A stretch of 64,000 nucleotides of DNA from Victivallales bacterium (GCA_017535315.1 JAFXUD010000049.1:149392-213391), one strand, 5' to 3'; positions 34,056 to 43,690 are shown, counted from the first letter of the stretch. The notes: generated by a model from the sequence alone, not told the origin. Numbers and translations are program-made.

Positions 34056-36299
34056 ATGATGCATTGTTATTTTTTCAGCCGCGAGTATCCACTGCCCCAT
34101 CAGCATGAGGGCACGATGTTGGGGAATGGCTATCTGGGACTATATGCCTGGGGTGAGGGGCGTACTTTGAACATCTCTATCGGCTGTTCCGAACTCTGGG
34201 ACCACCGTGGCGGCATGAGCTGGACAGAACGCCAGAACTATCGCGACATCAAAGCCGCACTTGAAGCTGGTGACGAGCAGGCCATCAAGCGCATCTTTGC
34301 GACGGATGACGCGCAGAAGCCAGGCATCCCCTCCCGTCCCTCACTCATCCCTGTGGGGCGCATTGTCTTTGAGCTGGATGGCGAGCTTCTGCGCAACGAG
34401 CTGGACAGGTCAACGGGAAAACTGGCCGTCATTTACAGCAAGAATGGCGTAGAGTATGTGGGCGAGCTACGGCTGGACATGAGCCAGAAGGGATGCTTTG
34501 CCTTCAAATGCAAGGGTGTGCTATCCTATCAGGTTTTGGATTCTTATTCGCTCAGCGGCAACGCACTTAAGGAGCGCTCGTTTGTGCCGCCAGAGATCCT
34601 TTCCCGCGACGACCTGAAGGGCTTTGTGCAGCCTATGCCTGCTGACAAGGCGTTCAGCCTGGCGGTCGTGGAGTCCGACGGCCTCTACACGGCAAACTTC
34701 CGCCGCAGCACGAATGTCGAACAGTTGAAGATGGACATGGAGGGCTCTGGCGTCAAGGAATCAATGGAGATGACAGCCTTCGCGTATGATGCACTTTCAC
34801 GGATGCTCCCAGGCCTCACGCCGCTGGACTGGGACAAGCTGGCCGCGGATAACGAGGCATGGTGGAAGGCTTTCTGGGCAAAGACGCCGCAGGTTGAGAC
34901 GGGTTCCGCAACGATGGATGAAATCTACTACGATGGCCTCTTCAAGTTTGCCTCCATGACCACGCCCGACGGCTACCCTGCTGGCCTACAAGGACCCTGG
35001 TTGGAGGACAATAGTCTGCCACCGTGGTCAGGCGACTACCACTTCAACATCAATGTCGAGATGATGTACTGGCCAGCTTATCGCGCCAACTGTCTGGAGA
35101 ACCTCCGCAAGATTTTGGATTTGGTCTGGTCCTGGCGCGAGCAACTTCGCCAGAACGCCCGCAACTATATCGGCATCGATAATGGTTACATGCTGCCGCA
35201 CGCCGTCGATGACCGCTGCACCTGCATGGGGGCGTTCTGGACGGGCACCATCGACCACGCCTGCACAGCATGGATGTCGCAGATGATGGTCGATTATGCC
35301 GACTACAGCGGCGACATGGACTACCTTCGCAACGTGGCGTTTGAGTTTATGCGCGGGACGATGGCCGTCTTCCAGGCGATGCTGGAGAAGCGGGACGGCA
35401 AGTTTGTGTTGCCGCTATCAGTCTCCCCCGAGTACCGCGGTGCCGCGATGAACGCCTGGGGCGAAAACGCCTCTTTCCAACTGGCTGCCATCCACCGCCT
35501 TGCACGAAACCTTATTGCCACTGCTAATACGCTTGGCGAAAAGCAGAATCCCGCCTGGAAGGAAATCGTTGATAAGCTGCCCATGGCTGCCTTCGTGAAA
35601 GGTGCGGACGGCAGCGAGGAAATCGGCCTGTGGGATGGCCTTTTGCTGGAGGAGAGCCACCGCCACCACTCCCATTTGGCGGCTCTCTGCCCCTTTGATA
35701 CAATTGACCCAGAAGACCCGCAATGGAGCGGCATTGTGGCTCGAAGCATTCGCCGCTGGCTTTATCACGGCATGGGGCTTTGGTCGGGCTGGTGCATTCC
35801 CTGGGCGGCCATGATTCAGAATCGCCTAGGCAATGCCGAAGCCGCCGAACTTCTGCTCGACATCTGGAAGCGCGAATACAACAACTGCGGTGGTGGTTCC
35901 CTTCACGACACCTACTTCAAGGGATGCTCACTCATGTCCTCGCGTCCGCAAGTGATGCAGATGGATGGCGCCATGGGGGCGCTGACCGCTGTACAGGATA
36001 TGATGTTGCATAGCCGCCAGGGTGTCCTGCATCTTTTTGCGGGCTCGCCGCTGCGCCATCGGAACGTGCGTTTTACGAACATGCCTGCGCCAGGCGGTTT
36101 CCGCGTTTCGGCCAGCCGCACCCTCCGCGAAGCAAACGTAGAGGTTGTCGCGGGGCGCGACAACACCTTGCGCCTCAAATGCCACGGCAACGGCTTCTCG
36201 CATGTTACTGTCAACGGGCGGGAAGGCGTGCTCGATGCGAACGGCCTCCTGCAACTCCCCATGAAAGCAGGCGAAAACATTCAATTGTACTTCAGTTAA
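34056..36299 (+). CDS. GH95-like glycoside hydrolase (alpha-L-fucosidase/galactosidase type)
   Basis: A 747-residue protein without a signal peptide. The N-terminal beta domain has G-N-G-Y-L-G-L-Y. The alpha/alpha barrel carries the GH95 core: L-Q-G-P-W, P-P-W-S-G-D-Y-H-F-N-I-N (the two Asn of N-I-N take part in catalysis in known GH95 enzymes), M-M-Y-W-P-A, then H-R-H-H-S-H-L-A-A-L-C-P-F and Q-M-D-G-A-M-G, whose Asp is the second catalytic element. GH95 enzymes release alpha-1,2-L-fucose or L-galactose. The match is clear in the barrel but distant elsewhere, so specificity is open. CGGAG lies 6 bases before the ATG. The esterase gene follows 23 bp later. Confidence 0.75.
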   Translation: MMHCYFFSREYPLPHQHEGTMLGNGYLGLYAWGEGRTLNISIGCSELWDHRGGMSWTERQNYRDIKAALEAGDEQAIKRIFATDDAQKPGIPSRPSLIPVGRIVFELDGELLRNELDRSTGKLAVIYSKNGVEYVGELRLDMSQKGCFAFKCKGVLSYQVLDSYSLSGNALKERSFVPPEILSRDDLKGFVQPMPADKAFSLAVVESDGLYTANFRRSTNVEQLKMDMEGSGVKESMEMTAFAYDALSRMLPGLTPLDWDKLAADNEAWWKAFWAKTPQVETGSATMDEIYYDGLFKFASMTTPDGYPAGLQGPWLEDNSLPPWSGDYHFNINVEMMYWPAYRANCLENLRKILDLVWSWREQLRQNARNYIGIDNGYMLPHAVDDRCTCMGAFWTGTIDHACTAWMSQMMVDYADYSGDMDYLRNVAFEFMRGTMAVFQAMLEKRDGKFVLPLSVSPEYRGAAMNAWGENASFQLAAIHRLARNLIATANTLGEKQNPAWKEIVDKLPMAAFVKGADGSEEIGLWDGLLLEESHRHHSHLAALCPFDTIDPEDPQWSGIVARSIRRWLYHGMGLWSGWCIPWAAMIQNRLGNAEAAELLLDIWKREYNNCGGGSLHDTYFKGCSLMSSRPQVMQMDGAMGALTAVQDMMLHSRQGVLHLFAGSPLRHRNVRFTNMPAPGGFRVSASRTLREANVEVVAGRDNTLRLKCHGNGFSHVTVNGREGVLDANGLLQLPMKAGENIQLYFS

Positions 36300-36322
36300 A
36301 ATGCGTTAAAAGGGCCCTTTCC

Positions 36323-38140
36323 ATGGCACATCATTCATCTCAATCTCGTTTCATCAAGCGTGCATTGAACTCGTTAGGGGTTCTGGTTTCCTTCACGGTG
36401 ATGGGTGGCTTGTCGCAACTGACTGGCGAATGTCGCAACGGTCAGGTTTTCCTTCAATGGCAGGAGGAGGGCCTGCCCTCGTCTGCGCGATTAGCCGTCT
36501 ATGGAAGCCGCGAGAAAATCTCGTTGGCGAATCTTGAGCAGGCGGAGGAGTTGGCTTCCCTGCTGAATGTTGGCAGTGCAAGGGACTGGTGGTTGGATGT
36601 CAACATGTTCCTCGTCAACAGGAGCCAGGAGGTGCGCAAGGAGGAGAACTTCGCGGGAAATGTTGCGGATTTGGGTGAGGGCAGGGCAGAGCAGCCTGGC
36701 TTTGCCATCACGGACAACGGCGCACCTATCTCCCCGACAGGTGGTCTGCATGTCCACACGCCGACGCTTGACCAGACGGGCAAGAGGTACTTCGCCGTGG
36801 TCTGTCGCGACGCAGGCAAGATAGTTGGCTTTGCGGCGACGGAGGCTTCCATTGAGGTTGTGGCCTCGCCAATCCAGCCCATTCGACTGGGCACAAAAGA
36901 ATGGGGGCGTGGTTCCTGTAAAGGGTTGCCGCTGGTCGTCTCGCTTCATGGGCGTGGGGGCGGCGTGGGCGTTGACAAGGAGGGCAAGCCTGTCGGCACA
37001 CATCTGTTGTTTGCTGATCGTTCCGTAGCCTGGCGCGAAGGCATCCCCTTTAAGTTCAGCCTCTTTCGCAATAGTAGATTTGTGGAGATGCGCCTCAATG
37101 ACCGCGTCTGGATAGGGCGCGTGATGGGGACTGATGAGTTTTCGGACAGTCGTGACGAGGTCCCTGCCATCGCCACCTTCTGGTATGGCTATAGCCCCAC
37201 CATTGCCACCTCTATTCGTGGACCGAAGTTCCTCTGCGACAACTACACAGAGCGTCTGATACTGAAGCTCGTCCACTGGGCGCAAGATTATCTGGAGACA
37301 GACCGCAACAGGACCTATCTGACGGGCGGCTCCATGGGTGGTACGGGAAGCATCCAGTTGGCAACGCACTACCCGCAGGAGTTTGCTGCCATCTTCGCGC
37401 ATGTTCCCATCTACAGCTACACCTTCAAGAAGTCGAAGGTTAACGGCAACACCTCCGTATCCCGCATCATCTGCACGACGGGGCGCTTCACGGCGAAAGA
37501 CACGCCGACCCTTCCCGATGGCACGCCGCTATTGGATGCTTTGGACGGTGCAAGGAACATTGCGCACCCTGAAATCGACTTTCCGCCCATCCTCGCCACC
37601 AACGGGCGTATGGACGGTTCCATGCCTTGGGAAAACAATCCGCCTTTCTACAAGGCGGCGCAGGAGGCGCGCCAGGCTTTTAGGGTGGCATGGAACAACG
37701 GCGACCACAGTTCATGCGGCAGAATGCTTCCGCCAGACTTGAAATACACCAATGATGAGGCCCTACTGCGTTATCGCCTGAATGAATGCTATCCCGCTTT
37801 CTCCAACAGTAGTACTGACAAGAACTACGGCAACGGCGATCCCGCTGATGGCGACATCGAAGGCTGGCTCAGCCGAGGTTACAAGTGGAATCTCAAGCAG
37901 GACACGCCAAACCGACTGGAGATGGAGTTAACAGTTTTCTTCCCTGGTATCATCTATCCCGTCAAAACCGACATCACATTCCGTCGTCGCCAGCAATTTA
38001 AGCCTGCTGCAAACGAGACCATCACCGCACAAATAGGCGATGAAAAACGTTCCATTGCCTTAGACTCCAATGGCCTTTTGACCGTTACTGGCATTGTTTT
38101 TCCCGATGACAAGCCACTGGATATAGTTTTCAGCAAGTAA
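36323..38140 (+). CDS. PHB-depolymerase-like alpha/beta hydrolase (esterase)
   Basis: A 605-residue protein. Residues about 8-30 (R-A-L-N-S-L-G-V-L-V-S-F-T-V-M-G-G-L) are hydrophobic enough for an export signal or a membrane anchor. A beta-rich N-terminal part (about 30-190) precedes a hydrolase domain: L-P-L-V-V-S-L-H-G-R-G-G-G (oxyanion hole), G-G-S-M-G-G with nucleophile Ser about 337, N-G-R-M-D-G near the acidic residue, and N-N-G-D-H-S-S-C-G with the catalytic histidine. The family includes feruloyl and acetylxylan esterases and PHB depolymerases. Next to glycosidases, a carbohydrate esterase is the likelier role. The start at 36323 avoids a 48-codon extension overlapping the GH95-like gene. 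Confidence 0.75.
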   Translation: MAHHSSQSRFIKRALNSLGVLVSFTVMGGLSQLTGECRNGQVFLQWQEEGLPSSARLAVYGSREKISLANLEQAEELASLLNVGSARDWWLDVNMFLVNRSQEVRKEENFAGNVADLGEGRAEQPGFAITDNGAPISPTGGLHVHTPTLDQTGKRYFAVVCRDAGKIVGFAATEASIEVVASPIQPIRLGTKEWGRGSCKGLPLVVSLHGRGGGVGVDKEGKPVGTHLLFADRSVAWREGIPFKFSLFRNSRFVEMRLNDRVWIGRVMGTDEFSDSRDEVPAIATFWYGYSPTIATSIRGPKFLCDNYTERLILKLVHWAQDYLETDRNRTYLTGGSMGGTGSIQLATHYPQEFAAIFAHVPIYSYTFKKSKVNGNTSVSRIICTTGRFTAKDTPTLPDGTPLLDALDGARNIAHPEIDFPPILATNGRMDGSMPWENNPPFYKAAQEARQAFRVAWNNGDHSSCGRMLPPDLKYTNDEALLRYRLNECYPAFSNSSTDKNYGNGDPADGDIEGWLSRGYKWNLKQDTPNRLEMELTVFFPGIIYPVKTDITFRRRQQFKPAANETITAQIGDEKRSIALDSNGLLTVTGIVFPDDKPLDIVFSK

Positions 38141-38295
38141 CCAGCTAGTTCTGCGCCTGTTTGCAACGGTCTTTATCGTTTTACTCTGTTTCACCTGAGG
38201 GTAGTTCTCTGCTTTTTGTTTGGTTGAAGTGACAACATGCGATCAACGAAGGCAAACGACCCTTCTAGTACTTATTGGACTTTACCAACAGAGAA

Positions 38296-38371
38296 GAGCC
38301 GCGTAAGCGGCGGCAAGAGGATAGCCGTGGGTGGAGCGAAGCCGCGACAGCGGCGAGGCGAAACCCACGGT
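38296..38371 (+). repeat. REP-like dispersed repeat, copy 2
   Basis: GCCGCGTAAGCGGC hairpin, then AGCCGTGGGTGGAGCGAA, then the GCCGCGACAGCGGC hairpin and a closing CCCACGG. It matches the reverse complement of 7763-7834 over about 75 bp. It lies between the convergent esterase and EamA genes, so it could also end transcription from both sides. The remaining 38141-38295 shows no gene. Confidence 0.75.
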
Positions 38372-38404
38372 CAGAATTTTAGGGCTTACTAACCACTTGC
38401 AGTA

Positions 38405-39316
38405 CTACAATACCGTGAGAGTGAGACCTGCGATGATGAGTGCGCAGCCGATGAACTTGATGGCCGCGCACTTTTCTTTTAGGATGAGAATACCCGCCAG
38501 CATACCAAAGGGGAGGCCCAGCTGACGGAATACCTGCACGTAGGAGACATTCGTGACGTAGTGCATGGAGAGGAGCACCAGCATGTAGGTGGCGGAGGCG
38601 CAAGCACCCGCCACCAGCGGGTGCCAGTCGTGCTTGCGGAAGAAATCCGCCATGATTTTGCGGTTGTGCGCAGTGGAGAGGGACATCAGCCAGAGGGTGG
38701 TGGAGAGGCATATTCCGCGCGTGGAGTAGTAGGTGACGGAGATGGTGGTCTTGGAGAAGCCCATTCCTTCCACGGCGGTTTTCAGTGCCTTCTGCGCCTG
38801 GCTGTCGAAGATGGTATAGCCCGTGGTGCCGAGAGCCGCCATCAACACGCATAGCATACTGATGGTTAGGTAGTTTGAAAACTTGAAATCAGCATAGCTC
38901 TTCAATGGCATGTGCAGGCAGCCAATGAAAACCAGCACGATGCCGAACTTGGCGAAGATGGAGAGCGGTGCGCCAAGTCCAAAGAGCCCTGTGAAGAGCA
39001 TGGTCATAAGAATCGGCAGTGCCCTCATGATGGGGTAGGCGGTGGACATCTCCAGACGGGCGTAGGAGAGGGTCAGACCGATGCAGTAGAGCACGGCGTC
39101 CGAGAGGACGCTTCCTATTGTGAAAAGCCAGAACTTGGTTGGCAGCGAGAGGACGTGTATAGGCGTCCAGAACTGCACATGGAGCCATGTGAGCATGGCG
39201 GTGGTGCAAATCAGCGTGTAGAGCGGAACAGAGGTATGGGTTTTCTTGGCGATTGTGTTCCATGCCACGTGCATGGCGGCAGAAATGACAATCAGAATAA
39301 AAGCCGTGAGGGTCAT
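38405..39316 (-). CDS. EamA/DMT-family transporter
   Basis: A 303-residue integral membrane protein with ten hydrophobic helices in two repeats of five, as in the drug/metabolite transporter (EamA) family. The first helix holds M-H-V-A-W-N-T-I-A-K-K, a typical N-terminal DMT pattern. The repeat ends S-T-A-Y-P-I-M-R-A-L-P-I, and the C-terminal half ends L-K-E-K-C-A-A-I-K-F-I-G-C-A-L-I-I-A-G. The substrate is unknown. It is the last gene of the purine operon, starting 6 bp after the stop of the serine hydrolase. In that context a purine, nucleoside or base export or uptake role is possible but not shown. Confidence 0.88.
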   Translation of the reverse strand: MTLTAFILIVISAAMHVAWNTIAKKTHTSVPLYTLICTTAMLTWLHVQFWTPIHVLSLPTKFWLFTIGSVLSDAVLYCIGLTLSYARLEMSTAYPIMRALPILMTMLFTGLFGLGAPLSIFAKFGIVLVFIGCLHMPLKSYADFKFSNYLTISMLCVLMAALGTTGYTIFDSQAQKALKTAVEGMGFSKTTISVTYYSTRGICLSTTLWLMSLSTAHNRKIMADFFRKHDWHPLVAGACASATYMLVLLSMHYVTNVSYVQVFRQLGLPFGMLAGILILKEKCAAIKFIGCALIIAGLTLTVL

Positions 39317-39322
39317 GGTGTG

Positions 39323-40372
39323 CTAGTTGTATAATAACTCGTTGATAATACGGTAGCGGTTGGTTTTGGCGCGTTCGTAGTCGCCGAAGCGTGTGGTGAG
39401 GACGATGGCGTATTTATTGAGTTTCTGGTCGAAGAGAATGGTCTGTCCGCTGGCTCCTGAGTGGGAGAGGGAGGTACCGAAGGCCTTGTCGGCGAGATGC
39501 ATGTCCCACACGTTCCATCCAAGTCGGCGGTAGCCGTGCGTTTTGTCCTTTGTGTCTGGCGCGGCCTCCTGGAGGTCCTTCTCGTCGAAGAGCCTGCCAC
39601 CCTCATACTCTCCATTGCGGAGGTAGCAGACGAGCAACTTTTCAAAGTCGTTGGCGCAGGTGAAAAGACCTGCGTTGGCGGTGGCTTCGCCTGTGGGGAA
39701 AATAAACCGAGCCTGATGGTCGGAGATGAGGCCAGGTGCGTCCGTTGCAATGGTTTGCGCAAGTCGTTCTTTGGGGATTCCAATGGCGGGGGTTCCTAGG
39801 CAAGAGGAGGACATTCCCAATGGCGCGAAAATCTCGTTCTGGCAGAACTCCACAAGGCTACGTCCTGAAATCTGCTGGATGATCTGCGCGATAAGGATAT
39901 AGTTCCAGCAGGAATAGCAAGGTGTTGCGGAGGGGGGATTAGGCGGGGGTGTATGCATTATCCGTTTGATGAAAAGCGTGCCGTCGGCACTGAAATAACG
40001 TGTCCAGCAATACCAGCCTTGCTGTGGATAAAAGCCAGAGGTGTGGTTGGAAAGTTGGCGAACGGACACGGGGCAAAACAACTTGGCGTCGTACTGCGGG
40101 AGGTATTCGGTGAAGGGGGCGTCGAAGTCGATGAGGCCTCGGTGGTGCAGGATGAGGAGCGGCGTGATACCGCAGGTCACCTTGGTGGTGCTGGCGGCAT
40201 CGATCACCGTGTCCAGCGTCATGGGATAGTCGTGCTTCGGCGTTGTGAAGCCTTTTTCAAGTAAGTAGAGACGTTCGTCGGGCGTGCCCGCGAGGATGGC
40301 GATTCCGTGGACGATGCCGTCCCGCAGTTCGCCATCGACGATGGATTCAATAGGTGCGTTGGGGGTCATCAT
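39323..40372 (-). CDS. Class C beta-lactamase-like serine hydrolase
   Basis: A 349-residue protein of the beta-lactamase/transpeptidase-like family. The S-x-x-K motif is S-T-T-K at residues 61-64. The second motif, usually Y-x-N, appears in C-Y-S-C-W-N-Y, where a cysteine takes the usual Asn position and an Asn follows two residues later. H-S-G-A-S-G-Q corresponds to the third (H-x-G) motif. There is no signal peptide, so it is probably a cytoplasmic esterase or peptidase rather than an antibiotic-resistance enzyme. Its start codon overlaps the stop of the permease gene by four bases (ATGA), implying translational coupling. Its presence inside a purine operon is unusual. Confidence 0.8.
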   Translation of the reverse strand: MMTPNAPIESIVDGELRDGIVHGIAILAGTPDERLYLLEKGFTTPKHDYPMTLDTVIDAASTTKVTCGITPLLILHHRGLIDFDAPFTEYLPQYDAKLFCPVSVRQLSNHTSGFYPQQGWYCWTRYFSADGTLFIKRIMHTPPPNPPSATPCYSCWNYILIAQIIQQISGRSLVEFCQNEIFAPLGMSSSCLGTPAIGIPKERLAQTIATDAPGLISDHQARFIFPTGEATANAGLFTCANDFEKLLVCYLRNGEYEGGRLFDEKDLQEAAPDTKDKTHGYRRLGWNVWDMHLADKAFGTSLSHSGASGQTILFDQKLNKYAIVLTTRFGDYERAKTNRYRIINELLYN

Positions 40373-41769
40373 AATAAAACGTATTTGCTGAGGAAGAGGA
40401 TGGTGAGGACATACATCAAGGGATTGATGTTCTTTCTGTTGGGCGAGAAGAAGTTGAGGATGGTCCAGGTGATGATTCCTGCGCAGATGCCCTCGGAGAT
40501 GCTGTAGGCGAAGGGCATGATGAGGATGGTTAGATAGGCGGGGATGGCGTCAAGGTAGTTGTTGAAGTCGATTTTGGTGATGCCTGAAATCATGTAGAAG
40601 CCGACGATGATGAGGGCGGGAGCGGTCGCGAAGCTGGGGATGGCAAGAAAGATTGGGGCGAAAAGCAGCGAGATGAGGAAGAGGAAGGCGGTGGTGATGG
40701 CGGTCAACCCCGTGCGTCCGCCCTCGGCCACGCCAGAAGCAGATTCGACGAAGGTGGTGACAGTGGAGGTGCCGAAAATGGCGCCGACGGCGGTGGCGAT
40801 GGAATCGGAGAGCAGGGCGCCTTTGATACGGGGGAGTTTGCCATCCTTGTCGAGCATGTTGGCCTTGGTGGAGACGCCAATGAGGGTACCCATCGTGTCG
40901 AAGATATCGACGAACATAAAGGCGAGCATGATGATGATGAAATTGGTGGATTTGAGTAGCGTGAAGCCGACGGATTCAGACCCCCTCAACGTCCATTCGG
41001 CAGGCGTGAAGAGGGCGCCGAAGACCGTTGTGAACTCGTTGTAGGAGGCGGTGAATGTCTTGAAGGAAAAGCGTGGTAGCAGGGAGAAGCAGCCGATTTC
41101 AGGGTCGATGACATAGAGGCCGATAAGTTGCGCGATGATACCGAGGACCCAGGTAACGAGGATGCCGATGAGGATGCTGCCTCGGATGCCCTTGTGGATG
41201 CCCCATGCTGTGAGCATGGTGCCGATGATGACCAGGATGGCGCAGAGGCCGTGGCCCTGGATGTTGGCCTTGTTGAAGGACTGGAAACTGACCAAGGTCG
41301 GTGCATCAATGATGATATGGGCATTCTGCAGCGCGATGAAGGCGATGAAGAGGCCGATGCCGACACTGACGGCGGTTTTCAGGGGCAATGGAATGCAGTT
41401 GAAGATGTTTTCACGCACTTTTGTTAGGGAGAGCAGCAGGAAGATGAGGCCCTCCACGAAGACGGCGAGCAGGGCGAACTGCCAGGAGTAGCCCATGCCA
41501 AGGACAACGGTGTAGGCGAAGTAGGCGTTGAGGCCCATGCCAGGTGCCAGCGCAAAAGGGTAGTTGGAGAAAAAGGCCATCAGGCAGGTGCCTACGAAGG
41601 AGGCTATGGCGGTTGCAAAGAAGACGCCGCCTGCTGGCATTCCCGCCGCGCTCAGGATGTTGGGGTTGACCGCCAGGATGTAGGCCATGGCGAGGAAGGT
41701 TGTCAATCCCGCAAGTAACTCGCGATTGAAGTTGGTGTTGTTTTCCTTGAGTTTGAAAAAGTCTTTCAT
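40369..41769 (-). CDS. NCS2-family purine permease (AzgA-like)
   Basis: A 466-residue membrane protein with about 12-14 hydrophobic helices. It matches the AzgA/GhxP branch of the NCS2 (nucleobase:cation symporter 2) family: N-x-E-L-L-A-G-L-T-T-F-L-A-M-A-Y near the start, A-x-G-M-G-L-N-A-Y-F-A-Y-T-V at about residue 85, F-V-D-I-F-D-T-M-G-T-L-I-G-V, and S-T-V-T-T-F-V-E-S-A-S-G-V-A-E-G-G-R. It should import hypoxanthine, guanine or adenine with protons. It follows adenine deaminase with a four-base overlap (ATGA), which fits adenine uptake feeding the deaminase. Confidence 0.92.
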   Translation of the reverse strand: MKDFFKLKENNTNFNRELLAGLTTFLAMAYILAVNPNILSAAGMPAGGVFFATAIASFVGTCLMAFFSNYPFALAPGMGLNAYFAYTVVLGMGYSWQFALLAVFVEGLIFLLLSLTKVRENIFNCIPLPLKTAVSVGIGLFIAFIALQNAHIIIDAPTLVSFQSFNKANIQGHGLCAILVIIGTMLTAWGIHKGIRGSILIGILVTWVLGIIAQLIGLYVIDPEIGCFSLLPRFSFKTFTASYNEFTTVFGALFTPAEWTLRGSESVGFTLLKSTNFIIIMLAFMFVDIFDTMGTLIGVSTKANMLDKDGKLPRIKGALLSDSIATAVGAIFGTSTVTTFVESASGVAEGGRTGLTAITTAFLFLISLLFAPIFLAIPSFATAPALIIVGFYMISGITKIDFNNYLDAIPAYLTILIMPFAYSISEGICAGIITWTILNFFSPNRKNINPLMYVLTILFLSKYVLL

Positions 41770-43457
41770 GGGGTCTCCTTTAAATGAGCTATTTCAGGAA
41801 GTTTCATTAGTATAAACTTATCGACATCGAAAAGTCCCTTGTCGGTGAGCTTCAGGTGCGGGATGACAGGGAGGGGGATGAAGGCCATTTGCAGGAAGGG
41901 CTCCTTGAGCGTGCAGCCGCAGTCACGGACGGCTTTCCGCAGGGTGGTGAGCTGTGTAGCGATGATCTCTGCTGGCGCGTCCGAGAAAAGCCCCGCCAAG
42001 GGCAGCGGTACGAGACCTGTGACTTGACCGTTGTTGACGACGGTGAAGCCGCCCTGTGATTTGCGCAGGGTGTTGACGGCCAGGGCCATATCCGCAGGAT
42101 TGGTTCCGACCACGCAGATATTGTGGGAATCATGTCCGACACTGGAGGCGATGGCGCCGTTTTTCAGGCCGAAACCACGCACGAAACCCTTACCAATGTT
42201 GCCGTTTTTGCCGTGTCGTTCGATGACGGCGACCGTCAGCACATCCTCTGCATCAGCGGGCAGATTTAAGTGGTCGGTGACGAGGTCGCCGTCACGAATG
42301 CCGATGACGGAGTGTACACCAGTAAAGTCCTGCTCGAAGTCGGATGGTTGCATTTCACGGCACTTGACGGTGTTGCGGAAAGGTTCAAGGCTTGGCATCT
42401 CGTCAGGCTGGTAGCAGATATCGTCTGCAAGTTTTCCGCCCACAAGCACCTTTTCGACTGTGCAGGCATTAAGATCGGAGAGCAGGACGATGTCTGCTCT
42501 CATGCCAGGCGCAATCAGTCCTCGGTCGAAAAGGCGGAGCCCCTGTGCGGCGGAGAGACTGGCGACGCGGTAGGCAACAAGTGGCGGGACACTTGCCTGG
42601 ATAGCATGCGCAATCATACGGTCAATATAGCCTTGTTCCTTCAGGTCCAGTGGATTCCTGTCATCGGTACAGAAGGCGAGGAAGGGGGTGTTTTCAATGG
42701 TGAGAAGGGGCATGAAGGTGTCCAGATTTCTGGCGGCGCTACCTTCGCGGATGAATACCTGCAGCCCACGACGTATTTTTTCGCGTGCTTCCTCCAACTG
42801 TGAGGATTCATGGTCGTTGCAGACACCGACGGAGATGTAGGCGTTCAAATCCTTGCCGCTTACTAGGGGACAGTGTCCGTCGATGTAGTCGAAAGATTCG
42901 ATTTTACGAAGTGTCTGGGCATCTTTAATGAGGACACCTGGAACATTCATCAGTTCTGCCAGGGCCGCCTTGGGATGGCGGGCGTGCCACTGTTCCAAAT
43001 CATTCGCTGTGATAGCGGCTCCCGAGGTTTCGAAGCTGGTAGCGGGTACGCAGGAGGAGAGGCGCACCAACAGCGTCATGGCCAACTTTTCCGCGCAGTC
43101 GAAGAAGTATTGGAAAGCGGTGGTGCCCACGACATTTGCCAGTTCGTGTGGGTCGCTGGCGATGGTGGTGACGCCATGTCGAAGAGCACATTTCTCGAAC
43201 TCAAATGGCGTCATCAGGGAGGATTCGATGTGGAGATGCACGTCAATGAAGCCAGGCACGGCAGTCAGGCCCGTCGCATCCAGTTCGCGTTCGCCTTCAT
43301 ATCCTGTGCCGATGCCCGCGATGACGCCGTTGCTCGTGATGGCGATGTCAGCCGTCTCAAAACTACCGTCGGTCAGATGGAAGATGCGTGCGTTCTTGAC
43401 GACGAGTGCCGCCTTGCGTTCAGAGCGTGCTGTCTCAATTCTTTCTATCAAGTTCAT
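41766..43457 (-). CDS. ade: Adenine deaminase
   Basis: A 563-residue metal-dependent amidohydrolase, the normal length of bacterial adenine deaminase. P-G-F-I-D-V-H-L-H-I-E-S-S near residue 70 supplies the first metal ligands, then A-S-D-P-H-E-L-A-N-V, D-G-H-C-P, and H-E-S-S. C-T-D-D-R near residue 270 is the further catalytic region, and the C-terminal domain ends with the usual M-A-F-I-P-L-P-V-I-P-H-L-K-L. It converts adenine to hypoxanthine plus ammonia. It is the first gene of a coupled operon (ade, NCS2 permease, serine hydrolase, EamA). A candidate promoter is at 43510-43538. No purine riboswitch is seen in the leader. Confidence 0.93.
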   Translation of the reverse strand: MNLIERIETARSERKAALVVKNARIFHLTDGSFETADIAITSNGVIAGIGTGYEGERELDATGLTAVPGFIDVHLHIESSLMTPFEFEKCALRHGVTTIASDPHELANVVGTTAFQYFFDCAEKLAMTLLVRLSSCVPATSFETSGAAITANDLEQWHARHPKAALAELMNVPGVLIKDAQTLRKIESFDYIDGHCPLVSGKDLNAYISVGVCNDHESSQLEEAREKIRRGLQVFIREGSAARNLDTFMPLLTIENTPFLAFCTDDRNPLDLKEQGYIDRMIAHAIQASVPPLVAYRVASLSAAQGLRLFDRGLIAPGMRADIVLLSDLNACTVEKVLVGGKLADDICYQPDEMPSLEPFRNTVKCREMQPSDFEQDFTGVHSVIGIRDGDLVTDHLNLPADAEDVLTVAVIERHGKNGNIGKGFVRGFGLKNGAIASSVGHDSHNICVVGTNPADMALAVNTLRKSQGGFTVVNNGQVTGLVPLPLAGLFSDAPAEIIATQLTTLRKAVRDCGCTLKEPFLQMAFIPLPVIPHLKLTDKGLFDVDKFILMKLPEIAHLKETP

Positions 43458-43509
43458 TTGTAAAGTCTTATATGGAAATGGATGCTATCGTGGATAGCTG
43501 CTTGAAGAG

Positions 43510-43538
43510 ATAATATAATTGATATTCTTTTGATTCAA
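43510..43538 (-). promoter_or_regulatory. Candidate sigma-70-type promoter of the ade operon
   Basis: On the minus strand, TTGAAT (43538-43533), 17-bp spacer, TATTAT (43515-43510). A start near 43503 would give a leader of about 46 nt before the ade ATG. Confidence 0.45.
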
Positions 43539-43690
43539 ACTTGGAAGACGTGATTTACTGGTTCATGGGCCTCATTGTTGCTCCACGCAACCAGCAAGTA
43601 ATTGCTGTACCACAACAGGTGAAGGTAGGTAATATACCCCTGTGTATGTGCAAGACGATGACGTGATGTTAATGTTCCAGTTGCTCAAAT

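Noticed and set aside
39323..40372. Antibiotic-inactivating beta-lactamase
   Set aside because: There is no signal peptide, the Y-x-N motif is altered, and the gene is coupled to purine genes. A metabolic hydrolase is more likely.
43458..43560. Purine riboswitch upstream of ade
   Set aside because: The candidate leader is only about 46 nt and lacks the paired loops and core of purine aptamers.
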